NCBI RefSeq assembly: GCF_037975245.1
Contig: NC_092574.1
Coordinates: 7,000,713-7,064,712, forward strand
Reading direction: 5' to 3'
DNA from: Apostichopus japonicus
Taxonomy: Eukaryota > Echinodermata > Holothuroidea > Aspidochirotida > Stichopodidae
Length of the DNA: 64,000 nt
Shown: positions 1 to 17,845 of the stretch, in pieces
Layout of the letters: each line of letters starts with the position of its first letter
Numbering within the stretch: position 1 is the first letter of the stretch
Notes under the pieces: generated by a model
The model's database searches: none
Seen by the model: only the letters and a program-made list of their open reading frames with translations
Told to the model about the DNA's origin: nothing
Translations under genes and position numbers: made by a program

Positions 1-2906
1 TAACATGTACCCATTATATTATGATAAGTATTCATAAAGTAATTAGACCGTGTCTTTCTCAACGCATTTAGTAAACCAATAAACATATATAAGGTTACAA
101 GCACAAAGGCTAACTTACAGTTGATCAAACTTACTGTACATAGTTTGTCAGTACAGTACTACATAGAGCGCTGATAACACAGTAACTGTGTGTACCTGAA
201 AACTATGACTCACAGAGTACATAGAGTTTACCAGGTGATCCCTGACTGGGTGTAACTATTTACAAAGAACTAACCAAAGAGAAGATAACTCTTATTGGTT
301 TTTATTTAATATTTTTTTTTTAAATATCTGATAATTGATAAAAAAATAAAAAATTGAAATGGTCTTTGTTAGTACCAGGGACAATGACAGTTCTACATGC
401 TGTGTATTAAATCACTATGAAAAAGAAAAACGTCTTTTGTGCGGAGATGAAAGAGCAGGCTCCACAAAGGACAGCTCCCGAAAAAAAAACTATTTACGTA
501 TGCCATAATTGAACGATAGATCATGATGTTTGAAATTGGAAATGAGAAAAATTGGCATCTGGATCACAATTGTATTACAGTATTGAGTCGACTATAAGAC
601 TATAAGTTGTGACCTTTACACAATTTGAAATGTTGAACAAATCCTTCTGTCCATACTGTAGATTGTACAAAGCGTGACCAGACGTTGCAAAGTTTGAGAT
701 CCTTAAGCATTTTTGTCTAACTGTCTCCATTACGACTTTAATTCAAAGACAATGGAGTCGTTAAAAAGATAATAAATTTTCTAATTTTATTGAATTTTAG
801 TTATTTTGTCGCAGGAATGCTCCCCAAAATTCCCTTTCATAGTTCAATTGCTATTTAACCAATGCTCAACCATCAAACCATAAACTTGTCATTACACTGT
901 ACATACTATCCAGTCAAACAAGAATTTAGCAGTGAGAATGGCATATCATTATTTACATTGACATCTGTAAGTGTCAAGCCACACACAGACAGATTGTGTA
1001 CTCAAAAAAAAACATTGGAACGCTCACTACAACTTCTCTATGACAGACAGCATACTGCATAGATAATGTCACACTCACTCGCACAAATAATGTTTTCCCT
1101 GCAAATTTTGCAGAGTTAGTTAAACATTCTTGTAAATGGAAAAGATAGTTTGCACAGTTTATAGTATTGTCTGAGTGAACTCTTGGGTACATTAGACTGT
1201 GAAACACTCACTCTTAAATCTGCGAGATGTTTACGAGCGGTTGTGCTTTGATTTACTTTCAATGGTACTGTAAACTTGAAAGTGATGAGAAGGTCATTTA
1301 TGTTAGGAATAGGAGTGGGTACTGTGCGTCATGCGATGAATCGGATGAAAAGGATCTATCTAAATTTGTTTAGTGACAGTGTTAGACCTACATTATGAAA
1401 CATTATATACCTGTTATGGGTGGGTTTGGAAGTGGGCCTAGCCACTTACTCACTTAGGCAAAGTGGGGGTAGTGTTAGTATAAAAAAGGTCATTTGTCGA
1501 GGCAGTAGGCAAAAAATGATCGCGAATTACAGGTACAGTAGCAACTTCTGGTGGCCCTGCTGATTACTTTCGATGCAACGTTCTAACAATATTATACTGC
1601 ACATGGTTTTTCATTGAATTGCATGGCAAGACAATTTACACAAGTTTTTGCCTTTGGTCTGCAATTTTGAGAAGCCTTTCAAGTATCACTCAAGGGATGA
1701 CAACAATTGACCTTGAAGTAAGAAATCCTCCTCTCTCTTTTTGTTTCATTTTATGAAGGGTTTCGAGCAAACTTAACCGTTAATGATTCCAATTGCTTCC
1801 AGATCTGAACATTTTGTCACCGAGCCGGGGAAAATCCAGGCTTTTATCAAGGAGGAGCTGTGTACCAGGGGTCATTGAGGACTACTCCCATGTAAGGGAG
1901 GGGGGAGGGATAGGGTCATGTACAGTAGGGGTCCCTCCAGAACGAGTAAAATACATACGTAGCTGTGAAATGGTGCATTGTGAACGTATATTTAGGTTCT
2001 AAACAAGGTCTTAAACTTTGTGCTAATTAACTAATTACAGTACTTTTGAATTTTTTGTTGAAATTCCTTCCCAATATGCACTTTCTGCTAACCTGTCCAT
2101 ACTGGACTAATTAATAATTTTAACAAACTTAAGAAACCTCAGGTCTTTACCAATTATCCTCCAGAATTGTAGAGTCAAATTGAAAAATATATCTGAATGA
2201 AACAATCCGACCAGACTTTAAAACCTCACATCTAACAGATACTGTATTCTGTGTTGCTATGCACGGGGAATTAATTTACGGAATCATTTATCATTAAGAC
2301 CGTTTTATATGACAGCTTCGAATCAAAATTGATTGTGTCGAGGACTCGGGATAAACACTGAAACCTCTCCCAACAGGTGTTAATGACTGAGTTCGGACTC
2401 TCCATCACCCGAGGGAGGAATTAACTTGCAAGTAATGACGACATACTATAAATATAGAAGACGGTTGCGTCATTCAAGTTGGAAGCCTACTTGACATTTG
2501 ACGATAAGGAAATTTTATCAGTGCACAGAGCCATAGTCCAATGCCTCGGAGAAGCTGTTTAATAGCAAAAAATGAGTTGAGATTACAAGGAAACAGGAAG
2601 TAAAAAGATGTCTTTTCTAAGCCATATCTTGAATATATGTGTACAGTTCACATAGTACGTGTAAAAACACACATTAATGTACACGTAACAGAAGTTGAAA
2701 TATAGGATTATTATAAATACAACTTCTAAACAAGTGTTGTTTGCCTAGATGTTAGTCAATTTCGGTTCACCTACTGTTGGTAACAAATGTACATAGCGTC
2801 GAGTACAGAATAAATTTTCACAATGAGACGTGCATGCACCCGAGACTATCAAGACATCCAACTAGACAGCAATTATCATACAATGCCATTTGAATGCCCA
2901 GTCACT

Positions 2907-3118
2907 CAGCATGGTTACGAAGGCAGGATTCTGCGTATGGGACATAATCTTTTAGGATATTTTGTTTGGGGGGGCGGGCAGGGGGGGAACAAACCCAAGT
3001 ACACACACTCACAACTAGGCCTTGATGCAAAGCATAACAAACACTTTTTTGAATATCTTTCTTTCGTTCTTTTCAAAAAAGTGCCACTTCTCAAAAAACC
3101 CAGAATTTCTTCCAATCC
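2907..3118. repeat. Dispersed repeat, copy 1
   Basis: This stretch matches 50372-50613 over roughly 200 bp, with shared words such as GGCAGGATTCTG / TGCAGGATTCTG near the left end and CTTCCAATCCT near the right end. The two copies differ by substitutions and a G-run present only here (2967-2989). No terminal inverted repeats or coding capacity are evident, so the class is unknown. The second copy sits exactly where an HYR exon has been cut off. Confidence 0.65.
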
Positions 3119-4147
3119 TTTGTGCATGAATTGATGAAGAGTTATTTACATGTATACTGTAATGGGAAAGGGTTGGAACTGGCTAGGGTTGGGCCAACTT
3201 GCCTATATATAGTGGTTGGGGGAAAAAAGGAATCTTTGTTCTTGAACTATATAAGATCTCTTTAAATAAAAAAGAATAAAATTGCATTGGGTTTGTACAG
3301 TTAATGGTAACTTGCGGCAGAGGCTCATAAACTTTGTGAGCAAGTACTAAGTTAGGGGAGTGTTCTTGTGTCGTCGAGATCTATACGTAATATTTACTAA
3401 ATCATTTAAAGGGCCTCAATTAAATCAGTTAAAAGTGCAGTACTTTTATTCTTGATTCTCTCTCCAGGCACTTGTTTGACTTTAATTTGGTTTCCGACAT
3501 TTACAGCGTATTCATAGCCAACAAAAGTTTCACAGACGCTATGTAAGGGAGTTGTATACCCTGTACAGAAGGCCAGTATGGTAACTCATCTACGACAAAT
3601 ATCCTGTTTTAGAATCTGACAGTAACTTTATTGTATACTAGTTACAGCTTTCATCATTCCATTTTTTTTCTTCATGAACATTATAGACCTATCACTATAG
3701 ACTTCCGTTGCGCACAAACCAACGTTTTGTCAGGGGTCATTGTGACAAAGTATCGTGCGTTCCTATTGGGATATTTTAAAGTTCATGTTTTCATTGAGGA
3801 CTGTAGGGACGCAAGTTTTTCTGAGCGGACGCAAACATTTGTAAGATGTTGCGCCCCGCTGACGCAACTTTTAAAATCCTGGTAACATTATTGACACTTT
3901 TATACATGTTTTATCATATGAAAGAGACAATTAAAAATTTGTCAAAACTTATATGAATTTTTCTTCTAACTATATGAAAGGAGACTTGATAATGACTAAA
4001 AGTAACCTCAAAATAGTCCAAAGTGATTTGGTGCATTGCTGAGCAAACTTTTTAAAATCATTTGGAATATATCAACTTTTTATCAATTTTTTTTTTCATA
4101 TCAATTTTTTTAATCAAAATCATGACTTTAGGCTTCTTGCATCTAGA

Positions 4148-4182
4148 GGAGGAGTAGGGGGGGGGGGCGGGGAGGGGGAGGG
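4148..4182 (+). other. G-quadruplex-prone G-rich tract in a GRXCR1 intron
   Basis: A run with at least four G-tracts of three or more, lying about 40 bp downstream (in transcript direction) of the GRXCR1-like exon 2 donor at 4224. The G-rich strand is the template strand for that gene, so the transcript would be C-rich here. Quadruplex formation is inferred from composition only. Confidence 0.45.
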
Positions 4183-4223
4183 TGCTCTTACTTAGAAGGA
4201 AATAAAGAAAACCTTAAACTTAC

Positions 4224-4460
4224 CCCTATAAGTTCACCGTCTATGAAGATAATCGGTAAGGTAACAGGATGGCCCTCACCGAGTCGGGCAATAAGCTCGT
4301 CATGGTACTCTGCGTTCATGAATAGGTCCTTCTCTTCATATCTCACACGATGGTTCTGGAATATTTTTCGCACCAACTGGCAGTCGTCAAACGTCTGTCG
4401 TACGATTCTCATGCTCGTTGTGAAGATGACTATCTTGCCAACATCCTCTTCAAACATTTG
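4224..4460 (-). CDS. GRXCR1-like coding exon 2 (glutaredoxin fold)
   Basis: 237 bp, acceptor TTCTAG at its 5' side and donor GTAAGT at its 3' side, phase 0 at both ends. It starts QMFEEDVGKIVIFTT and ends IIFIDGELIG, covering the first strands and helix of the glutaredoxin-like domain and stopping just before the segment that in GRXCR1 continues GAEK. Confidence 0.85.
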
Positions 4461-5319
4461 CTAGAAAATTTCAAGTGTGGTTAAAGAAAGAAACACATAA
4501 AAAAAAATGAAAGGAAAGGAAAATAAGATGACTTTTTTAAGAAGTTTAGAGTTGATATGCCATTAAATCAAATCATAAGGAATCTTTTTCAATGCATGTA
4601 TGTCGTCCTTCTTTTACATTGTGGTATGCCAGCTATTTTTAAAACTTTCCAAACATCTGTGAACCAATATATATATTACATATAGACAAGTCTTACTAAA
4701 AAATTGTGATATTATAATACAAATTTATATACTTCTTTGCTAGGCTCTTTTGGATTCACTGAATTTGTTGTCCAGAAGTTGTTCAAGTGTAACTGATTCG
4801 ATGTTAATTATTTCACAAAACCAATTTTTGTTTCTCGTGGGGGGAGGAGGGGAGGCTAAATTTTGTATTTAACAATTGTTGAAATTAGACTGTGAAGGGA
4901 TAAATAAGTTTTTTTTATGTGAAAATGAGATCAATACTTACACTTCCTTCATGCAGTGGATGAAACTCAAAGTTAGCGATTCCAGCTCTCACTCTATTTT
5001 TGACTCCTCGCACTGTCCCTTTAGCACTTTTGATATCCTCGCCATCACCAATTGCAAGCCCTCTTCTTCCCACAAATCTTAGAGTTCTGTTTTCATCCAC
5101 ATGCTTTGACGACGACCGTGGCATGACGTGACTGTATTGGTTGTCCTTATAATAAATTGCATCACCATTTGAACTACCGATGGAATCTTGAGCAGAGCTT
5201 GTACTCGACGGACTGTCTAAATCGATTCCTTCGTCCACTTCTCCTTCCACAATGATGTTTAAGCTATTAGCCAGTCCTTTACGCCTAGACGTGAGTGTTG
5301 CATTAGTATAGTTAGCCAT
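4224..5319 (-). CDS. GRXCR1-like gene, first two coding exons (3' partial)
   Basis: Glutaredoxin-domain Cys-rich protein. In vertebrates GRXCR1 is a stereocilia protein of sensory hair cells. Two exons are visible: 4942-5319 (126 codons) and 4224-4460 (79 codons), joined in phase 0. Exon 1 is low-complexity and Ser/Asp-rich, then carries a basic segment ending in VRGVKNRVRAGI, which I recognise from GRXCR1. Exon 2 begins the thioredoxin-like fold, with VRKIFQNHRV and LPIIFIDGELIG. The usual glutaredoxin CPYC motif is absent (FTTSMRIV at its place), as expected for GRXCR proteins, so disulfide reductase activity is unlikely. The start chosen is the ATG at 5319, in good context (GTGACCATGG). 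The last donor (GTAAGT at 4218-4223) leads to exons outside the window. A GRXCR2 or other paralogue cannot be ruled out. Confidence 0.82.
4942..5319 (-). CDS. GRXCR1-like coding exon 1
   Basis: 378 bp from ATG to a GTAAGT donor in phase 0. It encodes an Asn/Ser/Asp-rich N-terminus (EGEVDEGIDLDSPSSTSS) followed by the conserved basic stretch and FEFHPLHEG at its 3' end. The final ~63 bp plus about 70 bp of the following intron are duplicated, in the opposite orientation relative to the window, at 12252-12402. Confidence 0.82.
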
Positions 5320-6271
5320 GGTCACTTCTTATCTTCGTATTTTCTCCCTCAATCAAAACAAAGAGGTCAAAATCCAACAAACAGTCTCAGTGTAATTAAA
5401 TTAAGTGTCCACACACTTGCTAGGCAACGTTGGAGCAAAATTGGCGCAAAAGGAAAAATAATTAACTTTGAAAGTTTTCACAGGTCAAAACTAAACAAAT
5501 AATTATTATGTAGGCCCACTATAGTTTTCTCCAGAAAATGAGGGTTTAAATATTGTGATGGGACATTGGCCTACTGCATTAATTATTCATTAAACTTTGG
5601 TTCTTGCCAAGTGGAGGCTTTAGCCTAATTACCATTTAGGCCTAGGGTTACCAATGAAAGTAACCAAGTTCTTCATGGACCCTGAGTTACAACTGGCACA
5701 ACCTCGATAACAAATGCAGACCCTTGTCGCGTAAATTACTGCTGATTTGATGTGGTATTGGTGGCCTAGCTTGTTAAGGCCTAGATAGCTATGGCTAAGT
5801 TAGGCTTAAGCTCTAACAAGTTACAGTAACAAACAGAAGGATAGGCAACACAAGTCACGTTCACAATTTTCGTCTTAGGCCCTAAAATGTCTCACCCAAC
5901 AAACAACAATGTTCGCAAACACACAATAGGCTTCAAAGTGAGGAGAAGCTTGTTTATATCACCACAATCCAGTTTGAACTTGAGGAAGATAAGATAAAAG
6001 TTACTTTTCTTGTGCAAACAACATAGCCTAACTCGGCCGTCCTTATCGTCCAAAGGTTACTACTGTTTGAACGTCGAGCTGCTGAGTGAGCCTAAGTATA
6101 TTTATACTCAATTACATCCTACAGCCTATAGGCCTAACCCATGAGCAAACCTATTATTGTTTGATGCAACTAGGCAGCAGAGGATTTCGTACGTAATAGA
6201 GGACGCTGTTCTGGAATGTTTATGGCTCTGTTGTTTGTATAGATATGGAAGGCAGTAAATAGGACTCTTCG
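5320..6271. other. Upstream region of the GRXCR1-like gene; nothing recognised
   Basis: Probable 5' UTR and promoter side of the GRXCR1-like gene. I see no clear TATA box, conserved element or coding sequence. The right end abuts a tandem-duplicated segment. Confidence 0.4.
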
Positions 6272-7020
6272 GTGATTTATAACTAATGTGTACTTCGACA
6301 CGGTACCACAAGGTACCCAATTTTAAGGTAGATTCCATGATAGTTTACCTTAACAATGATGATCAGTGGGCACAATGCAAGGGCGTAGGAACCGGGGGGG
6401 GGGGGGGGCTGGGGGGGCGCCAGCCCCCCAGTGAAAAATGTGGAGGGGCGGAAGTATCATTCCGCCCCCCCGCTTCGCAAGTCAGAAAACCCCTTTTTCA
6501 TTTCCAAATGAGAAAAAAAACCTCATTTGGAGCACCAAATTGCATCTAAGGCCAGGTGAAAATACAAAATTAAGTTTACAAAATGGAGTGGGTGTTGAAG
6601 TGTGCTATATTGCACCAAATCGCATCTGAGGCCACCTGGAAATGCAAAAAATTCCAAAGGGGAGGGGGACACCCCCTCCCCTTAGACCCCTCCCCCAGGT
6701 CGGCCATCAGTCTTCAGCCCCCCCACTCAAAAGTACCTTCCTACGCCACTGGCACAATGCAATGTAATTAGGAGTAGAGAATAAATGGCGAACGTTGTCT
6801 CATTATTGATGAAACAAAAGCAATTACATCGCAAGGTTTTGTGTTTATTAACTACTACGACACGGTACCATAAGGTACTCAATTTTACGGTAGATTCTAT
6901 GATAGTTTACCTTAGCAATGATGACCAGTGGGCACAATGCAATGTTATTAGGAGCAGAGAATAAATGGGGAACGTTGTCTCATTATTGATGAAACAACAT
7001 ATGTGCATCACAAGGTTTTC
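6272..7020. repeat. Tandem duplication of ~165 bp; left copy carries a MITE
   Basis: The sequence around 6290-6377 plus 6752-6840 is repeated at about 6841-7020, with shared words such as CACGGTACCA, GATAGTTTACCTTA, GGGCACAATGCAATG and ACGTTGTCTCATTATTGATG. The left copy is split by a 374-bp transposon; the right copy is uninterrupted and shows the pre-insertion site. The two copies differ by scattered substitutions, so the duplication is not brand new. Confidence 0.85.
6378..6751. mobile_element. hAT-type MITE, copy 1 (non-autonomous)
   Basis: A 374-bp element with imperfect terminal inverted repeats (CAAGGGCGTAGGAA at the left; the right end reads as CAGTGGCGTAGGAA on the other strand) and an 8-bp target-site duplication GCACAATG at 6370-6377 and 6752-6759. 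TIRs of this form and 8-bp duplications point to the hAT superfamily. It has no coding capacity and is rich in G and C runs. A second copy lies at 32064-32430 with a different 8-bp duplication. Confidence 0.8.
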
Positions 7021-10000
7021 AAAAGATCACTAATATCAAACTAATTTTCCGAGTTACAGAAAGTTTGATGGAAAATGAACTAACAAGGGTGGAAAAACCA
7101 CACTCTAAAATTTTAGTTGACAGCAAAATCTGTTTACTAAAAAACAAAATCTATCCCTATACCATCTTTCTGGTCATCTAAATTTGAGCACAGCAACAAC
7201 AAAAATGATGAAGCTACAATATGGTAAAAGTACTTTTTGCTAGTATCTGATTCTCCAAATTATTCATATCTATTGAGGATTATTAGCATAGACAGTTAAA
7301 TATCTCAATGTGGGGAACTGTTCTTAGAGTGGTAGTAAAATGCAAGTTGGATTATTTGTGACCATTATGTGAATCCCTCCGGCATATTTGTTGACATGAT
7401 GATCATGCATCTGTGATTCTGGTCTGGAAACTTGCCATCCCACTGATAAGATTTATCTCTTACATGTTGTGAAGGGGCAAGGGGAAAGGGGGGGAAGGGA
7501 GATGGATTCACAACAAAAATCACAACATAAAGAAGGTAATTTTGCAATTTTATTTCATTACGATCAAACCACCAATTTAAACATTAAATTATATATATAC
7601 ATAGGAACGGCTACGATTCCTAGATAATACAGACGAATAATCCAATCGATATTCACAGTTAAAATTGGATAAGGAAAAATCTAAACAAACAAGACTAGTT
7701 AAATTCGACTTTAAATAAAAGGAAATAAAAATGTCAATAATGGGAAAAGGTGAATAACACCAGTCCCTAAAAGAAATCCTCAAAAAATTCAACTTCGCAG
7801 GAGGTGAGGAATAAATCAAGTACCCCATTTTGGTATATGGATGAATACATACTTCAACACTACTAACTCACTCCCATTGATATTAAGATAAACTCTTGCA
7901 GAATGCTCACCTTTCCTGAATTCAGGATGTAGAAACGACTTATGATGGGCGACGGTATTTTAAAGCAACCATCCCACATGGCTGGCGGTGGTACTTTATA
8001 AAAAATGTTTTATTTCTCTGTAAATAACATTTTATATATAAAAAAAAAAATCCATTGACATACATAAAAAGAGAAAAATAGTACTAGTGTATGCATTATA
8101 TTTGTGCCAGATATAACAAACACCTTCAAAATTCTCTCTCAGAACTCTTATATTTCATGATTTTGAGAGATAAGGTTAAGAAATATTGAATGTATCTATG
8201 TGAAGTTCTTCTTGCACAGGTGTTACAAAATTCACCAAAGGTGGTATTAGTTCCTCCAATTCTTAGCTTTGTTTTCAATATTTATGATGTAATTCAATTG
8301 TTCCAAGTATGGCAAACTTAAATAGTCTCTGCATACATGAACAATTTGTTGAATGAACCTACTATGAAAAGAAAAATATAAGAATTAAAAAATTGGTCAC
8401 TTCATATGCTTGCAGTAGCTATTAATTACTATACACAAATCTTTGACATATTAGTAGACATCAACAAATCAATACAAACAGTCTGCTTATCGTACTACTT
8501 CTTTCAGCCTCGGAATGTGATGGAATTAATATACCTTTTCAGCCCAAAAAAATATCTATATATACACAAATAATTTTCAGATTGATTGGGGTGATGAGAA
8601 TAACTTTGACCCTGTATTGTCCATATTCACACGGCAATGTGTCGTATCTGATGACGTTTTCGAAGATAAAACTGAAAAAAATTCCAAATTTTGAGAGAAA
8701 GTCAAATGATGTATCATGAATGAAAAAAGACTTCTGTCGCTTTCTCGTCTGTCCAGAACGAGGACACCAAAGACGAAGGACAGATGACTGGACAAGCTTG
8801 AAGACAACAGGACATCTTTGTAAGAAAGACAAAAAATGACCCTTCATTGTTTCTTTCAGTTTTACTTAACATTTAACATGTCTGGATGTCTTTGTAAAAA
8901 AAACAACAATAAAACAAAACAGTAAGAGATGGACTGAACTGTTTCTGCACAGAGAACATAAAATTCACCAAAAACCATTTATGCACAATTTCTGAAGGTA
9001 CAGACGAGACTAGTCCTACCTACTTAGTGAGGGTAGGTGGCACAAAGGCAGTGATCAATTACATTCCCCAAGCTTAGGAATGGAGTAATGGAGTGGTTTT
9101 TCCTCCCTTTTCAATATGAAATAAGTTGGCCCCTTACTTGACATCCATCTTCACATGATCAAGAGCAAACATTGTTTTCGGATAATTCAACTTCCATATA
9201 TCCCAAAGAGAGGCATAGGCTGAGTTTTCTTGATGAGTGTCACCAAACAATTTCACGCCGGCGTAATTGCTCAAGTTGGAATCGATGAGAAATCAGGAGG
9301 CTTACATTTCTTAAACAGATGTTGAGAGTCGCTTGTTCAAATGATTGGAATTGTGTTTTGTCTTTCAATTATTATCCTTTTGCAACTTTTGAAAATTCAA
9401 CAGCATCCAACAATGATGTCTTTTTCTACCATAGAATTTTGGTCAATGTTTTTTAATTTTTTATAAACCTTCACTGCTTTCATGCAAATTGAAATAAGAC
9501 TAAAATATAGACAACAGAGCAGAATTATTCCACCTAAAATACTCTTTAACATTTAGAATTGGTGAAGCTTTATAACGATAGCTGCATATTTCAGTGGTTG
9601 AATTCAACGTACTTTAAACAAGAAAAGCAAATTTACAAAAAGGAAATAAATACTCTTAGTTCTACATAATTCTCTGGTTTATATAATCTGTCCAACAAAG
9701 ACTTGTGAGATGATTCCATATTTTCCAACTTCTCTGATCCAAACTTAACACACTATCGTCAAACTCTTCTTGGAGGACTTCTCCTGTCCTACAGCACGAC
9801 TATGGGTTTCCAAACAATGGTATGCACCTTAGCAAAATTGTCTGACGTTGCTTTAAACATCTCGGATGATACGTTAACAGATGGTATTTTAATTCACAAG
9901 TTTTCAAAACGGAAGAGAAATAATTAACACCTTCTACCCGAGCCTTCTAATGGTGTCCACCTGCAAACTCTGCGAGAAGCACAATTGGAGTTTCTGTTTA

Positions 10001-10040
10001 TATTCTATCTCAACTGATGCAACCATCTGTACATCTGGCT
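7021..10040. other. Intergenic region; nothing recognised
   Basis: AT-rich sequence downstream of PPAT (whose transcript runs leftwards) and upstream of the GRXCR1-like gene. I see no coding sequence, array or structured element that I can support. The end of the PPAT 3' UTR may lie here. Confidence 0.4.
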
Positions 10041-10049
10041 GTTCATTAT

Positions 10050-10510
10050 CTGGGTACCAAGTGAGTTCTCGGGACCACACCAGTCGAGCTCGCAGTGATG
10101 AACCATTTATTTACCATTTGTGTACCAAGTGAGTCCTCAAGACCACACAGAGTTGTGCTATCAGTGATGAACCACTTACATACCATTCGTCCACACCAAG
10201 TGAGTCCTTGAGATCAAACCAGTTGTGCTTGCAGTGATTATCATCCGTGTACAAACTGAGTTTTCAAGACCACAACAGTCGTGCTGGAAGTGATGCACCA
10301 TTTGTTTTATCATCTAGGTACCACGTGAGTCCTCAAGACCACACCAGTTGTACTCGCAGTGATGAACCACCTATTTACCATGTGTACCAAGTGAAACCTC
10401 ACAACCACACTAGTTGTGTAAGCAGTGATGAACGAGGAACCACTAACATACCATTCATCCACCGAGTGAGTCCTCGAGACCCACACCAGTCATGCTGGCA
10501 GTGATGCACC
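10050..10510. repeat. Minisatellite of 57-75 bp units downstream of the PPAT stop
   Basis: About seven imperfect units, each holding a GTGAGTCCTCAAGACCACAC-like core and CAGTGATGAACCA. Core positions at about 10061, 10129, 10200, 10256, 10325, 10391 and 10466 give spacings of 57-75 bp. It begins about 40 bp beyond the PPAT stop codon, so it probably lies in the 3' UTR. A minus-strand AATAAA at 10106-10111 lies within a unit and is a possible polyadenylation signal. Confidence 0.75.
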
Positions 10511-10552
10511 ACTTCTCACCTCGCTGGAATGCTGTCAAAACTCGCTGCCGCA

Positions 10553-17845
<7,293 letters not shown>

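Larger units (their letters stand above)
1..4223. other. No gene recognised; flank downstream of GRXCR1-like exon 2
   Basis: AT-rich sequence with no reading frame that resembles a known protein. I looked on the minus strand for the next GRXCR1 exons (the rest of the glutaredoxin domain and the Cys-rich zinc-finger tail) and found none, so they probably lie beyond the left edge or are too diverged to see. The stretch holds one copy of a dispersed repeat (2907-3118) and G-rich tracts near 2967-2989 and 4148-4182. Confidence 0.6.

Noticed and set aside
6286-6771. Several short plus-strand frames with Gly and Pro runs
   Set aside because: They lie inside the MITE and come from its G and C runs; no protein family matches.
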